Counted from the first letter of the stretch, positions 1 to 8,137 are shown. The stretch: DNA of 54,694 nucleotides from JASLCR01 sp036405515 (GCA_036405515.1 DASWXM010000040.1:1-54694), one strand, 5' to 3'. A program made the numbers and translations. The notes: generated by a model from the letters alone, not told the origin.

Positions 1-363
1 CTGGATGATCAAACTATGCTTCAAACAACGCTTGTTGGACTGTCACTTGGGAAAGTGGCTGTTACTGAAGATGATTTTGCTAAGCATGCGGAAACCGCCA
101 GTAGTATAGATGAGGAGTTAAAAGAGATGTCTCTAGGCGCGGAGAGTCGTCCATTATTGACTAGTGCCCAAGATGTGGTTAGTAAGATTAGTAAAGCATG
201 GCAAGGCGTCCAGAAAGCCGATAAGGCCAAAAATCGAAAGCAATACGAAGCGGCTATTGATGCGCTTGATCAGGCATATCACGAGCTAGGTGCTGTGTCG
301 AAGCAAGCAGCAACATCTTACACTGCATTACTTACTGATCTTGAGAAGACCTTGCCACAGTAA
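1..363 (+). CDS. 3' end of an unrecognised helical protein (5' end outside window)
   Basis: The reading frame is open from the first base, so the true start lies upstream; an in-frame ATG at 16 is probably internal. The 120 visible codons are rich in Ala, Glu, Lys and Asp and predict long helices with no Cys. I recognise no domain. A strong terminator follows 25 bases after the stop, so this is the last gene of its transcript. Coding is likely from the length of the open frame; function is unknown. Confidence 0.6.
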   Translation: MDDQTMLQTTLVGLSLGKVAVTEDDFAKHAETASSIDEELKEMSLGAESRPLLTSAQDVVSKISKAWQGVQKADKAKNRKQYEAAIDALDQAYHELGAVSKQAATSYTALLTDLEKTLPQ

Positions 364-388
364 GTCTGCATTAATATTAGTATAGAAA

Positions 389-420
389 AACGACCCGTCT
401 CGCAGATCGGGTCGTTATTT
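389..420 (+). terminator. intrinsic terminator
   Basis: A 9-bp perfect stem (389-397 with 408-416, AACGACCCG/CGGGTCGTT) is followed by a short T-rich stretch. It ends the gene that stops at 363. Confidence 0.8.
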
Positions 421-537
421 TGTTCGAAACTAATTTGGTTCCAAACAGGTGCCAGTTCAAATGAACTGTATCTATGATATACCACCGTATGCATAAGTGC
501 AATACTTTTTATATAATAAAAACGTATATGGTAAATG

Positions 538-566
538 TTGACAAAACTCAAGCAGTATGCTAATAT
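538..566 (+). promoter_or_regulatory. consensus sigma70-type promoter of the KGG-protein gene
   Basis: -35 TTGACA (538-543), 17-base spacer, -10 TAATAT (561-566) preceded by TGC, an extended -10. The start site would be near 573, giving a leader of about 85 bases before the gene at 660. The bases between 421 and 537 hold nothing else I can identify. Confidence 0.85.
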
Positions 567-597
567 AAAAACATAGCACACCACATGTGCGAGGTAA

Positions 598-660
598 ATG
601 AGAGGGTTTTCCGGCGAAAAATCGCGTGGAAAACTTTTTAATATCGGAGGAAAACGATAA
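598..660 (+). CDS. 20-codon leader peptide overlapping the next start codon
   Basis: ATG at 598 opens a frame of 20 codons (begins MRGFSGEKSRGK) that stops with TAA at 658-660, sharing one base with the ATG of the KGG gene (TAATG). A GAGG at 591-594 could serve as its ribosome site, though the spacing is short. It lies in the leader made by the promoter at 538-566 and contains an attenuator-shaped hairpin. The arrangement suggests translational coupling or leader-peptide attenuation. Whether it is translated is inference. Confidence 0.45.
   Translation: MRGFSGEKSRGKLFNIGGKR
606..639 (+). promoter_or_regulatory. attenuator-like hairpin in the leader
   Basis: GTTTTCC (606-612) pairs with GGAAAAC (628-634), extended inside by GCG/CGC (614-616 with 623-625), and TTTTT follows at 635-639. 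This is the shape of an intrinsic terminator, but it lies between promoter and coding start and inside the 20-codon leader ORF, so a translating ribosome would melt it. The Shine-Dalgarno GGAGG (646-650) lies just after it. Confidence 0.5.
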
Positions 661-875
661 TGGCAGGAACCAAAGCAGGCGGCCTCAAGGCTGCAGCAAA
701 GAACAAAGCAAAAGATCCAAACTTCTACGCGAAGATTGGTGCAAAAGGTGGCCGTCTTGGCCGTACCGGTGGCTTTGCCGCTAATCCAGAGCTTGCACGT
801 GTTGCAGGTGCAAAAGGTGGCCGTATTTCACGCCGCCGCAAGACTACAAAGCAGGATGTTACTCTCGCTGCGTAA
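660..875 (+). CDS. small basic KGG-repeat protein
   Basis: A 71-residue, highly basic protein with two copies of an AKGGR element (about residues 28-32 and 51-55) and an intervening GGFAANPE segment. This resembles the KGG (stress-induced repeat, YciG-type) family of small general-stress proteins. The tail (RRRKTTK) could bind nucleic acid. The start is fixed by GGAGG nine bases upstream. A near-consensus promoter, a structured leader and an own terminator suggest a highly expressed, regulated monocistron. Family assignment is from the repeat motif only; the molecular role of the family is poorly known. Confidence 0.75.
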   Translation: MAGTKAGGLKAAAKNKAKDPNFYAKIGAKGGRLGRTGGFAANPELARVAGAKGGRISRRRKTTKQDVTLAA

Positions 876-894
876 TCAAATCTAACCTAAAAAT

Positions 895-920
895 ACCCCG
901 TATCTACGGGGTGTTTTTTT
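895..920 (+). terminator. intrinsic terminator of the KGG gene
   Basis: An 8-bp stem (ACCCCGTA 895-902 with TACGGGGT 905-912) is followed by GTTTTTTT. It lies over the last codons of the convergent gene ending at 904. Confidence 0.85.
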
Positions 921-1374
921 GTATATAGCGGCGCAAGGCGCAACCGATAGCGGTATTGACCTTCCATTTTGTCTGACAGATAAGACAGGTGTATTCATGG
1001 GCAGCCGACTGTACACCATTTTGTTTGCAGTGCGGACAAAGGCTCCTAGAGTGAAGCCAGTCGCGATAGGTGTCTAGATCGTCTTCAACGATATCGGAAG
1101 TAATATGAAGTGAGAAGCGAGGTGAAAGGACAGTTTTTGCATGGTGCCAGGCATCTCGCTCAATTTGTAGTAGTTCGATATCTGTTTCGTAGATGGTGTG
1201 CTGTAGTTCGGCGTGACCGACTTCGTGGAGGATGCGTGCAGTAAAAAGCGGATCATCTGGGTTGTAAGTAATAACCCGGTCGGTCGGATTCCATACAAAA
1301 TCGTCACCAGCTTCGAGCCGGATTGTAGGATAGTATTGTGTGATGGTATCAACGATTGAGGCTGTCGATTGCAT
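904..1374 (-). CDS. HExxH metallopeptidase-like protein with C-terminal zinc ribbon
   Basis: A protein of about 156 residues. HEVGHAELQH (residues 50-59) is a zincin-type HExxH motif, the kind seen in small ImmA/IrrE-like or SprT-like peptidases. C113-x2-C116 and C130-x2-C133 near the C-terminus form a likely zinc ribbon, an architecture reminiscent of SprT-type proteins. I chose the ATG at 1374 because a longer frame to 1464 would run deep into the upstream ROK gene; this start still overlaps it by 26 bases, so the two are co-transcribed. Substrate unknown. Confidence 0.65.
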   Translation of the reverse strand: MQSTASIVDTITQYYPTIRLEAGDDFVWNPTDRVITYNPDDPLFTARILHEVGHAELQHTIYETDIELLQIERDAWHHAKTVLSPRFSLHITSDIVEDDLDTYRDWLHSRSLCPHCKQNGVQSAAHEYTCLICQTKWKVNTAIGCALRRYIQKNTP

Positions 1375-2161
1375 GGTAGTAACATCCGTATATGACTGCT
1401 TCTTCGGGGTGTCTTGCTTGGACAATTTTTGGTCGCCTGACGGTTGTCGGTAGTCGTTCCTCAATCATTCCTGAGAGCAATTCACCGTATTTTTCAAAGT
1501 GTGTTCCCATGCTGCCGCCAATGATGATTATCTCGGGGCGGAGTAAGGGAATGAGCGCTAGGAAACCGCGGCTAAATCGATCAGTAATTTGCCGCCAGGT
1601 CCGTTTCGAGGTAATCTCACTACCGTACTTTTTGTAGACGGTATAAATAGCCTTTCCAGAAGCGAAATGTTCCCATTCCTGAAGTACCCCATCAAATTCC
1701 AGTACCATATGGCCTCCTTCGGCTACGGCAAGCGTCTTGTCGATATTGCCGCCCGAGATAAAGCCGGTGCCGATACCAGTACTGATGGTGATATATAGTG
1801 CACGTGTAGGAAGCGGGCTCATGGTACGCACCTCGCCAAGTCCGCCAAGCTTTGCATCGTTACCTGCGATCACTTTTGTGCCGGGAAAAAGTGGTGAAAG
1901 TTCGGCAACAACATCAAAATTCTTCCATGGAAGGTTGGAAAATTGTGCAACAAAGCTGCCTTCGCCAATGTCGGGGAGGGCAACCGAGATACATTCTAGT
2001 TGTTTTTTGTCGGTCAGTTTGCCGATAAAGTGAACAAGCTGCTCAAGATATTCGTATTGATCTGTCGGGGTGGGAAATTTAATGTGCTTTTCAAGCGTGC
2101 CGCGCTTTGAAAAACGCGCGACCAGTGTTTTTGTACCCCCGGTGTCAATCGCTATGATCAT
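1349..2161 (-). CDS. ROK-family sugar kinase
   Basis: A 270-residue ASKHA-fold kinase. The N-terminal phosphate motif IAIDTGGTKT (residues 3-12), a mid-protein catalytic-region GNDAKLGGLGE, the STGIGTGF loop and the AEGGHM segment match ROK proteins (glucokinase, N-acetylhexosamine kinases). The usual CxCGxxGC zinc-binding motif after EGGH is missing; that segment reads LQEWEHFASG. The family phosphorylates a hexose or amino-hexose with ATP; the sugar cannot be read from sequence. It is the first gene of a minus-strand pair and is probably leaderless. Confidence 0.85.
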   Translation of the reverse strand: MIIAIDTGGTKTLVARFSKRGTLEKHIKFPTPTDQYEYLEQLVHFIGKLTDKKQLECISVALPDIGEGSFVAQFSNLPWKNFDVVAELSPLFPGTKVIAGNDAKLGGLGEVRTMSPLPTRALYITISTGIGTGFISGGNIDKTLAVAEGGHMVLEFDGVLQEWEHFASGKAIYTVYKKYGSEITSKRTWRQITDRFSRGFLALIPLLRPEIIIIGGSMGTHFEKYGELLSGMIEERLPTTVRRPKIVQARHPEEAVIYGCYYHAIDSLNR

Positions 2162-2169
2162 TAACTATG

Positions 2170-2178
2170 AGTGTAGCA
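2170..2178 (-). promoter_or_regulatory. extended -10 of the ROK gene (leaderless start)
   Basis: Read on the minus strand, TGCTACACT ends 8 bases before the ATG at 2161. A start site 6-8 bases downstream of the -10 would fall on the start codon. Confidence 0.6.
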
Positions 2179-2200
2179 TATTTGGAGGGTCTGTCGTAAC

Positions 2201-2229
2201 TTGCTGTTTGGGTGATAAATTGGTATAGT
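2201..2229 (+). promoter_or_regulatory. promoter of the LPQTG-protein gene
   Basis: -35 TTGCTG (2201-2206), 17-base spacer, -10 TATAGT (2224-2229) with TGG just before. The leader carries a Shine-Dalgarno GAGGTG before the ATG at 2258. Confidence 0.65.
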
Positions 2230-2257
2230 ATAGTAAAGCATAATATAGAGGTGTGAA

Positions 2258-2692
2258 ATGAATGCGAGAGTGAAGCAGCAAGGTGGATGGGCTGGTAGTT
2301 TTGTGATAATCGGTATTGTATTAGCGCTACTGCTCCTTGGCGGTGTCTATTTTCTGAAGTCAAATGAGATGGGCGACATGCTTGCAACTGACACGAACTC
2401 TTCTTCACGAGATGAAGCTACTCACGATCAGGAAGATCAGAGCACTAAGTCTGAGGATCAGGCCAAGCAGGAAGATAGTGCAAGTACTAAAACTCAAGAA
2501 AACACGAAGGATGCAGAAGAGAAAGCTGCTGACACTGCGGCAAAACCCCATGAGGAGACGGAGTCTGACGACGCTCACACCGAACTTCCACAGACGGGTC
2601 CAGCCGACACTGCGGCATCTTTGACAGTATTTGCTATTCTCACGTACAGCGTGGCTGCGTATATCCGTTCACGCGGGCGTCTGACACTTTGA
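2258..2692 (+). CDS. surface protein with N-terminal membrane helix and C-terminal LPQTG sorting signal
   Basis: 144 residues. A hydrophobic helix (about 14-33) follows a short basic N-terminus; residues 40-108 are a low-complexity acidic linker rich in Asp, Glu, Lys, Thr and Ser; LPQTG sits at 110-114, then a hydrophobic stretch (119-134) and a basic tail (RSRGRL). The C-terminus is a sortase sorting signal, which in family terms means covalent attachment to the wall of a monoderm cell. The N-terminal helix shows no clear cleavage site, so the protein could be anchored at both ends. No sortase gene is in the window. Confidence 0.75.
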   Translation: MNARVKQQGGWAGSFVIIGIVLALLLLGGVYFLKSNEMGDMLATDTNSSSRDEATHDQEDQSTKSEDQAKQEDSASTKTQENTKDAEEKAADTAAKPHEETESDDAHTELPQTGPADTAASLTVFAILTYSVAAYIRSRGRLTL

Positions 2693-2768
2693 CTTCTCTT
2701 GTCGAGAGGTGTATAATTGACCACTAGTGACACGAGTAGAGCGAGGAGTCCTTTCAGCGCTCTCACTC
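2689..2768 (+). promoter_or_regulatory. rpsA promoter and leader hairpin
   Basis: -35 TTGACT (2689-2694), 17-base spacer, -10 TATAAT (2712-2717); start site near 2724, giving a leader of about 82 bases. Within it GAGTAGAGCG and CGCTCTCACTC (about 2733-2768) can fold into an imperfect hairpin. A Shine-Dalgarno AAAAGGAG precedes the ATG at 2806. S1 genes are autoregulated in other bacteria; that it happens here is inference. Confidence 0.7.
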
Positions 2769-2805
2769 TGTTTCAATAGCAACTAAGAAAAGGAGCAAAT
2801 TAGCT

Positions 2806-3879
2806 ATGGCAGCATCTGCCTCAATTACAATGGATGACCTACTTTCAGGTCAGGGTAATTCACAACAACTTATTATCGGTGAGCCAGTAACTGGTACCGT
2901 ACTTTCAGTCAAGAAGCATGAAGTACTGGTTGATCTCGGTCCACTTGGTGTTGGGCTTGTACCTCGCCGCGAAGTCGGATTTTCACGCAGCCTCAATGAG
3001 GGTGATGAGGTAACCGCAAGTGTTATCGATACTGAGCTCGATAGCGGTATGTCACTTCTCAGTCTTCGTAAAGCCGCTAAAGAACGCGGTTGGGAAGAAG
3101 TACTCGCTAAGCTTGAAGCTGGTGAGATTATCGAGATTACTCCATATGACGCAAACCGCGGTGGTCTGCTTGTCGAATATGAAGGTGTCCGTGGATTCCT
3201 CCCGGTATCGCAGCTGTCTGCCGAGCACTACCCACGCGTAGGTTCTAGCGACAAAGATGAAATCTTGCAGCGTCTGAACGCACTCACAAACAATCCAATG
3301 AAGGTACGTATCCTCGATGCGGACCGCAAAGCAAACAAGCTTATCTTCTCAGAAAAAGAAGCAGTCAAAGACGGCCTCGCCGCTCGTTTCCAAAGCCTCA
3401 AGGTCGGTGATACCGTAAAGGGTGTTGTAACTGGTGTCGTTGACTTCGGTGTCTTCGTGAATGTTGACGGTATCGAAGGTCTCATCCATATTTCAGAAAT
3501 TAGCTGGGAGCGTGTTTCGAGTCCAAGCGACTACGTAAAGGTTGGTCAGACAATCGAAGCAAGGATCATTTCTATCGACAAAGATCGTCTCTCGCTTAGT
3601 ATGAAGCAGCTTACGCAGGACCCATGGCTTGATGAGGTTGAAAAGTTTAAGTCTGGCGATAAGGTAGAAGGCACAGTAACTCGCATTACGCCATTTGGTG
3701 CTTTCGTACAGATTAGCCCTGCAGTTGAAGCACTCGTACATATCTCAGAACTTGGTGGTGGTAACGATGTAGATCCTGAGAAAGTATTCACTCTTAACGA
3801 GCGTAAAGAATTTACTGTTCTCGAAGTCGACAAAGATAACCGCAAGATTTCTCTCAGCCTGACTGACAAGAAGAAATAA
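2806..3879 (+). CDS. rpsA: 30S ribosomal protein S1 (four S1 domains)
   Basis: 357 residues with four consecutive S1 (OB-fold) repeats at roughly 22-88, 105-180, 197-267 and 285-354. Typical signatures are visible, such as GDTVKGVVTGVVDFGVFV and GLIHISEI in the third repeat and a similar set in the fourth. S1 helps mRNAs dock on the 30S subunit. Four repeats is the shorter form seen in many Gram-positive-like lineages, against six in E. coli. It is followed 52 bases later by infB, pointing to a translation-initiation operon. Confidence 0.92.
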   Translation: MAASASITMDDLLSGQGNSQQLIIGEPVTGTVLSVKKHEVLVDLGPLGVGLVPRREVGFSRSLNEGDEVTASVIDTELDSGMSLLSLRKAAKERGWEEVLAKLEAGEIIEITPYDANRGGLLVEYEGVRGFLPVSQLSAEHYPRVGSSDKDEILQRLNALTNNPMKVRILDADRKANKLIFSEKEAVKDGLAARFQSLKVGDTVKGVVTGVVDFGVFVNVDGIEGLIHISEISWERVSSPSDYVKVGQTIEARIISIDKDRLSLSMKQLTQDPWLDEVEKFKSGDKVEGTVTRITPFGAFVQISPAVEALVHISELGGGNDVDPEKVFTLNERKEFTVLEVDKDNRKISLSLTDKKK

Positions 3880-3931
3880 CCTATGTAAATAACTAAAGCC
3901 GATATCAAAGCCGGCGAAAGGAGCAGCTACT

Positions 3932-5710
3932 ATGGCAGAAGCCCCAGAGAAAATTGTCACCATTGCCGGCTCTATTACGGTAGGAGAACTAGCAGAGACG
4001 CTTAACCTCCCCGTAACGACGCTTATCGGTGAGTTGTTTAAAAACGGTATCGCTGCCACGATCAATCAGCGGATTGATTTTGAGACCGCATCGATTATTG
4101 TCGAAGAGCTCGGACTTGATGTTGAGCTTCAAAAGAAAGATGAGTCTGCAACGCCTGAGAAAAAGGTTCGCGTTGTCTCTGATGCAGCCACTGAACGTCC
4201 ACCGATTGTAGCGGTTATGGGGCATGTCGATCATGGTAAAACGAGCTTGCTCGATGCTATTCTCGGTCAGAAGGTGGTCGAGGGCGAGGCTGGCGGTATT
4301 ACGCAACATATCTCGGCATATCAGGCGGAGCATGCTGGACGTGTAATGACATTGCTTGATACACCAGGCCACGAGGCCTTTGCGGCACTACGCCAACACG
4401 GTGCGACGCTAACGGATGTGGTCGTGATTGTTGTTGCCGCTGATGACGGTGTGAAGCCGCAGACAATTGAGGCGATTCGCTTTGCTAATGAAGCCAATGC
4501 GAAGATTGTCGTCGCTATTAATAAGATTGATAAAGAAACTGCCAATCCCCAGCTTGTAAAGACGCAGCTTGCAACTGAACATAAACTGAACCCAGAAGAA
4601 TGGGGTGGTGACACGATTATGATTGAAGTAAGCGCCAAGACCGGTCAGGGAATTGATAAGCTTCTTGAGAACGTGCTCTTAGTGGCTGATCTTGAAGAGC
4701 TTAAGGCTGACGCGGACGTACCTGCCGAAGGGCTTGTCATTGAAGCACACATGGAAACAGGTCGCGGCTCAGTCGTTGGTCTACTCGTAGAGCAGGGTAC
4801 GCTCAAGCCGGGCCATTATCTTGTAGCTGGAACTTCGTACGGTAAGGTCCGGACACTGCTTGATTTTGCCGGCAAGGCGATGAAAGAAGCCGGTCCCTCA
4901 ACTCCTGTAACAGTGACTGGATTTAAAGAATTACCACAGTTCGGAGATACATTTGGTATCGTTAAAAATGAAAAGGAAGCCCGTCAGGCAACTGTTGCAG
5001 CACGTATAGAACGTGAAAAAGCGGCTGCAAGCACTAATGTGACGAGTGCAGATATTTTGAAGTTGATGAGCCAGGATCGTGAAGCAGCACAGTTCAACGT
5101 AATCATTAAAGCTGACGTACAGGGCTCGCTCACTTCTGTAATTGATAGCTTAAAATTGATCGATACCGAAGGTCAGGTGACACTTCGGATTGTCGGTAGT
5201 GGTGTTGGTAATATCTCTGAGAATGATGTTCATCTGGCTGCAAATGAAAATACGGTGATTTATGGATTTAATGTAGATCTACCTCCTGCTGTAAAGCGTC
5301 AGGCGACTCGTGACAAGATTCCAGTCCGTATTTATAAGGTAATTTACGAGCTGCTTGATGATGCGAAGCACTCGATGGAAGAGCTACTTGCTCCAGAGGT
5401 TGTTGAAACTGAAGTTGGTGCTCTGACGATCAAGGGTGTATTCCGTACTTTGAAGGATGAAGTAATCGCTGGCGGTGAAGTAACCAAGGGTAAGGCAGTT
5501 GCAGGTATTACGGCACGTGTAAAGCGTGGCGGTGAGCAAATTGCCGAAGTGGAAGTTTCTAAGGTGCAGCGCCAGCAGGTAGAAGCAAAGGAAGTCTTCG
5601 AGGGTGAAATGTGTGGGCTATCTCTGAAGACTAGCAAGAAGCTACTTCTTGAAGAGGGTGATACACTTGAATTCTTTACCCGTGAAATTGTAAAGCGAAC
5701 GCTCGCGTAA
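3932..5710 (+). CDS. infB: translation initiation factor IF-2
   Basis: 592 residues, a short IF-2. A small N-terminal IF2_N-like domain (about 10-66) leads into the GTPase: G1 GHVDHGKT (97-104), G3 DTPGHE (143-148), G4 NKID (197-200). Beta-barrel domain II, the linker helix and the C-terminal C1/C2 domains (initiator-tRNA binding) follow. The long charged N-terminal region of E. coli IF-2 is missing, usual for reduced genomes. A Shine-Dalgarno AAGGAG precedes the ATG. IF-2 joins fMet-tRNA to the 30S complex and drives subunit joining using GTP. Confidence 0.95.
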   Translation: MAEAPEKIVTIAGSITVGELAETLNLPVTTLIGELFKNGIAATINQRIDFETASIIVEELGLDVELQKKDESATPEKKVRVVSDAATERPPIVAVMGHVDHGKTSLLDAILGQKVVEGEAGGITQHISAYQAEHAGRVMTLLDTPGHEAFAALRQHGATLTDVVVIVVAADDGVKPQTIEAIRFANEANAKIVVAINKIDKETANPQLVKTQLATEHKLNPEEWGGDTIMIEVSAKTGQGIDKLLENVLLVADLEELKADADVPAEGLVIEAHMETGRGSVVGLLVEQGTLKPGHYLVAGTSYGKVRTLLDFAGKAMKEAGPSTPVTVTGFKELPQFGDTFGIVKNEKEARQATVAARIEREKAAASTNVTSADILKLMSQDREAAQFNVIIKADVQGSLTSVIDSLKLIDTEGQVTLRIVGSGVGNISENDVHLAANENTVIYGFNVDLPPAVKRQATRDKIPVRIYKVIYELLDDAKHSMEELLAPEVVETEVGALTIKGVFRTLKDEVIAGGEVTKGKAVAGITARVKRGGEQIAEVEVSKVQRQQVEAKEVFEGEMCGLSLKTSKKLLLEEGDTLEFFTREIVKRTLA

Positions 5711-5718
5711 GATGAAAC

Positions 5719-5749
5719 AAAAATTCCCTTCGATCGAAGGGAATTTTTT
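5719..5749. terminator. bidirectional intrinsic terminator
   Basis: A perfect 30-bp palindrome (5719-5748, centred on GATC at 5732-5735) has A-rich and T-rich ends, so it can stop infB transcription on the plus strand and the minus-strand gene ending at 5768. Confidence 0.9.
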
Positions 5750-5767
5750 GTGGTAAACAGGTGATAC

Positions 5768-6082
5768 TTACGGTGCCTCGGTAATATTGTCGGTATTCTC
5801 AACGAGCTCACCTAAAAGAATGTCAATTTCGTCTTGTGTGATTTGTTGCAGTTCTGGAATATTCGTATCGAGCCACGCACCAACTTCTTCGTCGGTTGCT
5901 TTTTCCTGTAGGTCGATTAGCTCTTTGAGTTTGTCGTCATCGAGCGATTCGGTGAGTTCGGTACCAACACGTTCTTCGAGTGTTGCATTGAGGTGGTCGA
6001 GTAGGGAAGTCTCATCTTGGTCACCAAGCTCAATACCGAATTTGTCGAGCAGCTCTTTGGTGATAAGTGGTTGATCATTCAT
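5768..6082 (-). CDS. DUF5663-like small acidic protein (paralogue of the gene at 11649)
   Basis: 104 residues, acidic and helical. The core (residues 10-55) aligns with residues 6-60 of the protein at 11649-12134: both have a leucine-rich helix, then ERVGT or LRVGT, then L(S/D)DxxLxEL. I believe this is the DUF5663 family common in CPR genomes, of unknown function. Its start follows an AAGGAAC ribosome site. It lies 56 bases downstream of the basic protein gene at 6139-7065 on the same strand, mirroring the arrangement at 9921-12134. Confidence 0.65.
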   Translation of the reverse strand: MNDQPLITKELLDKFGIELGDQDETSLLDHLNATLEERVGTELTESLDDDKLKELIDLQEKATDEEVGAWLDTNIPELQQITQDEIDILLGELVENTDNITEAP

Positions 6083-6138
6083 GGGTGTGTTCCTTTTTAT
6101 TTTTAACGAAGTATCTTTATAGTATATAAGACGTTCGA

Positions 6139-7065
6139 CTATTTGTGTGCAGCAATCGCATCACGGTAGGTCGCAAGCGCTTGTCGACCGGCCGATCGGT
6201 AGATGCGGGCTTTACGCTTAGCTCGCTCTTTAGTCTCGACAAGGCCTTCTTTAACGTATCCATTGTACTCTTTGAGACCGGTTTTAAGGTTTGTCCACTT
6301 TCGGTGGCGTGCTTGTTTGCGGACAAGTGCTGCATCTTTGCGTTTCTTTACGCGATCGAACTTTTCGTTCATTTTCAGCGCATTTTCATGCTGTTCGTCA
6401 CGCTTGCGATTCTCTACAAGCGCCTCTTTGTGCATCTTATTCGCTTCAAGGTTCTGTTTAATCGTTTCGATCTTCGTACCAGTAGCGTCCATACCAGATT
6501 CAACCTTTTTCATGCCTGCTATAAAACCGTCGCCGACTTTCTCACCAAATTTGGCAGTACCGGTTTTTGCCGCTTCTGCAGTTTTCTTGACGCCACGCCC
6601 GGCTACCTCTGCGCTAGCAAGACCGATGCCGAGTGTGATTTCACCAACACCTTTTAGGTGGGCAATGACAGAGCGACCGAATCCGCGAACTTTTTCCGTA
6701 CCCTTTTCGATCATTTTTTCGCGGTCTTCCCGACGCCATTCGCGTTCAATAGCCATTTCCGCAGTTGCTTTTGCCATAGGCGTAGCTTCAGTTGAGTCGG
6801 CTACGTTTGCCAGATGACTGATATATCCGTCATAGTCACGAGCTCGATACTCCTTTAGGGCTTTGCCATGAGCTCTGCTGGTAGCAAATTTATTGATGCG
6901 GTTAACCGCACGGTCTAGAAGACTTGCTTGAGTCGGAAGCTCGTATTGTTGATCAATAGATAGATTGTTTGATTCCGAGTCTTGAGCATTAAACATCTCC
7001 TGAAGAGTTGCCGTATCGGGAGTGTCGTTTTCTTGCGACTCTGGTCGGTTGAGGAGTTCTGTCAT
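6139..7065 (-). CDS. basic helical protein of unknown function
   Basis: 308 residues when started at the ATG at 7065, which has AAGGAAC upstream; a longer frame to 7140 would run into the promoter. The N-terminal 50 residues are acidic and polar; the middle (about 130-185) has a Gly/Ala-rich weakly hydrophobic stretch with TAEAAKTGTAKFGEK-like repeats; the C-terminal half is very rich in Lys, Arg and Glu and predicts long coiled helices. No family recognised. It is co-transcribed with the DUF5663-like gene downstream. Confidence 0.6.
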   Translation of the reverse strand: MTELLNRPESQENDTPDTATLQEMFNAQDSESNNLSIDQQYELPTQASLLDRAVNRINKFATSRAHGKALKEYRARDYDGYISHLANVADSTEATPMAKATAEMAIEREWRREDREKMIEKGTEKVRGFGRSVIAHLKGVGEITLGIGLASAEVAGRGVKKTAEAAKTGTAKFGEKVGDGFIAGMKKVESGMDATGTKIETIKQNLEANKMHKEALVENRKRDEQHENALKMNEKFDRVKKRKDAALVRKQARHRKWTNLKTGLKEYNGYVKEGLVETKERAKRKARIYRSAGRQALATYRDAIAAHK

Positions 7066-7104
7066 ATTTTTTTGTTCCTTTTGATTTTTATCAACTTTAT
7101 GTCT

Positions 7105-7134
7105 ATTATAATCATAAGCATGATAAAAAGTCAA
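7105..7134 (-). promoter_or_regulatory. minus-strand promoter for 7065
   Basis: On the minus strand: TTGACT (7134-7129), 18-base spacer, TATAAT (7110-7105). Start site near 7098, leader of about 33 bases. Confidence 0.75.
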
Positions 7135-7148
7135 TATCATTTGGGATA

Positions 7149-7177
7149 TTTACAAAATAATACTTTCATTGTAATAT
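7149..7177 (+). promoter_or_regulatory. promoter of the PP2C gene, leaderless
   Basis: TTTACA (7149-7154), 17-base spacer, TAATAT (7172-7177). The ATG at 7184 lies 6 bases after the -10, so the transcript should begin at or next to the start codon. Confidence 0.7.
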
Positions 7178-7183
7178 TTGTAA

Positions 7184-8083
7184 ATGAAAGAGAATTTTAG
7201 TTTTAATGAGATTATTCAGGCGTATGGAGAAGAGGGGTCTACTGCCGAGGCTTATCCTATTACTACCAGTGCCATCTCATTTCGTGAAATTATCGAAACT
7301 AATAACGAAAAACCCGCAACTACTCCAACATCTGATGACGATACGGTAGATTTATTTGATAATGGTCGTATTGAGCGTCGAGAAAAATTTGATGTAGCTT
7401 CTTATAGTACACCGGCAAGTTACCATACTGAACACACAAATCAGGATGCGCTTCTAGTGAATAGGGAGATAGGCTGCTTTGCGGTTGTTGATGGAATGGG
7501 TGGAGAAGGGGGTGATCCTCGTGAACTAGCGACTGCACTTGCCGCCATTTTGCAAGACGAGTTGACATTTAATGCTCACAACTCACAAGAACTACTCGAT
7601 GGAATGCGCATGGCATTTCGTGAAGCTCGAGTAAAACTCGGTAGTCGTAATTATCTCGATGGCGGTGCAGTAGCTACGGCGATAAAGCTCCAACAAATCG
7701 GAGATGATTTCTTTGTAGGTATTGCACACGCGGGGGATACGCGACTGATGGCTGCCGATCCTACTACAGGTGAGTTTATTGCTTTAACGGAAGATCACGG
7801 TTATGGCAGTACGGTAACGAACGGATTTATACGAGGGATAAACGGAGAAAAAGACGACTTTAACGTATGGAAAGTGATGCCGGGTACTCGGATTATGCTC
7901 TGTTCTGATGGTATAACGGGCGATTGGGGACCGGATAATGCGTATGGTAGGCCCAATCAATTCTTGAGTGATCGAGAATTCAAGGTAGCTTTTACACAGA
8001 ATACACCCGAAGAAAGCATAAAAAAGTTTGTGGAATTTAGTAAAAAAGATGACGATAAGTCGATCATTGTTATTGATATATAA
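7184..8083 (+). CDS. PP2C-family serine/threonine phosphatase
   Basis: 299 residues. After a 70-residue acidic lead the PP2C motifs appear in order: VVDGMGG (101-107), GVA-region GGAVATAI, AHAGDTRL, CSDGITGD and a final DDDKSIIVI. The Asp residues of DGMGG, SDG and DDD are the metal-binding ones of the family. These enzymes remove phosphate from Ser/Thr with Mn/Mg, often opposing Hanks-type kinases or acting in partner switching; no kinase is in the window. It sits between two divergent two-gene modules, whose products could be substrates (inference). Confidence 0.85.
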   Translation: MKENFSFNEIIQAYGEEGSTAEAYPITTSAISFREIIETNNEKPATTPTSDDDTVDLFDNGRIERREKFDVASYSTPASYHTEHTNQDALLVNREIGCFAVVDGMGGEGGDPRELATALAAILQDELTFNAHNSQELLDGMRMAFREARVKLGSRNYLDGGAVATAIKLQQIGDDFFVGIAHAGDTRLMAADPTTGEFIALTEDHGYGSTVTNGFIRGINGEKDDFNVWKVMPGTRIMLCSDGITGDWGPDNAYGRPNQFLSDREFKVAFTQNTPEESIKKFVEFSKKDDDKSIIVIDI

Positions 8084-8090
8084 ATAAAAA

Positions 8091-8112
8091 CTCCCTTGAA
8101 AGGGAGGACTTT
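8091..8112. terminator. terminator between PP2C and the GC-rich island
   Basis: CTCCCT (8091-8096) pairs with AGGGAG (8101-8106). On the minus strand five T follow the stem, so it works best for the GC-rich gene ending at 8233, but can also stop the PP2C transcript. Confidence 0.7.
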
Positions 8113-8137
8113 TCGTAAATCTTGAGATGTGGGTTTG

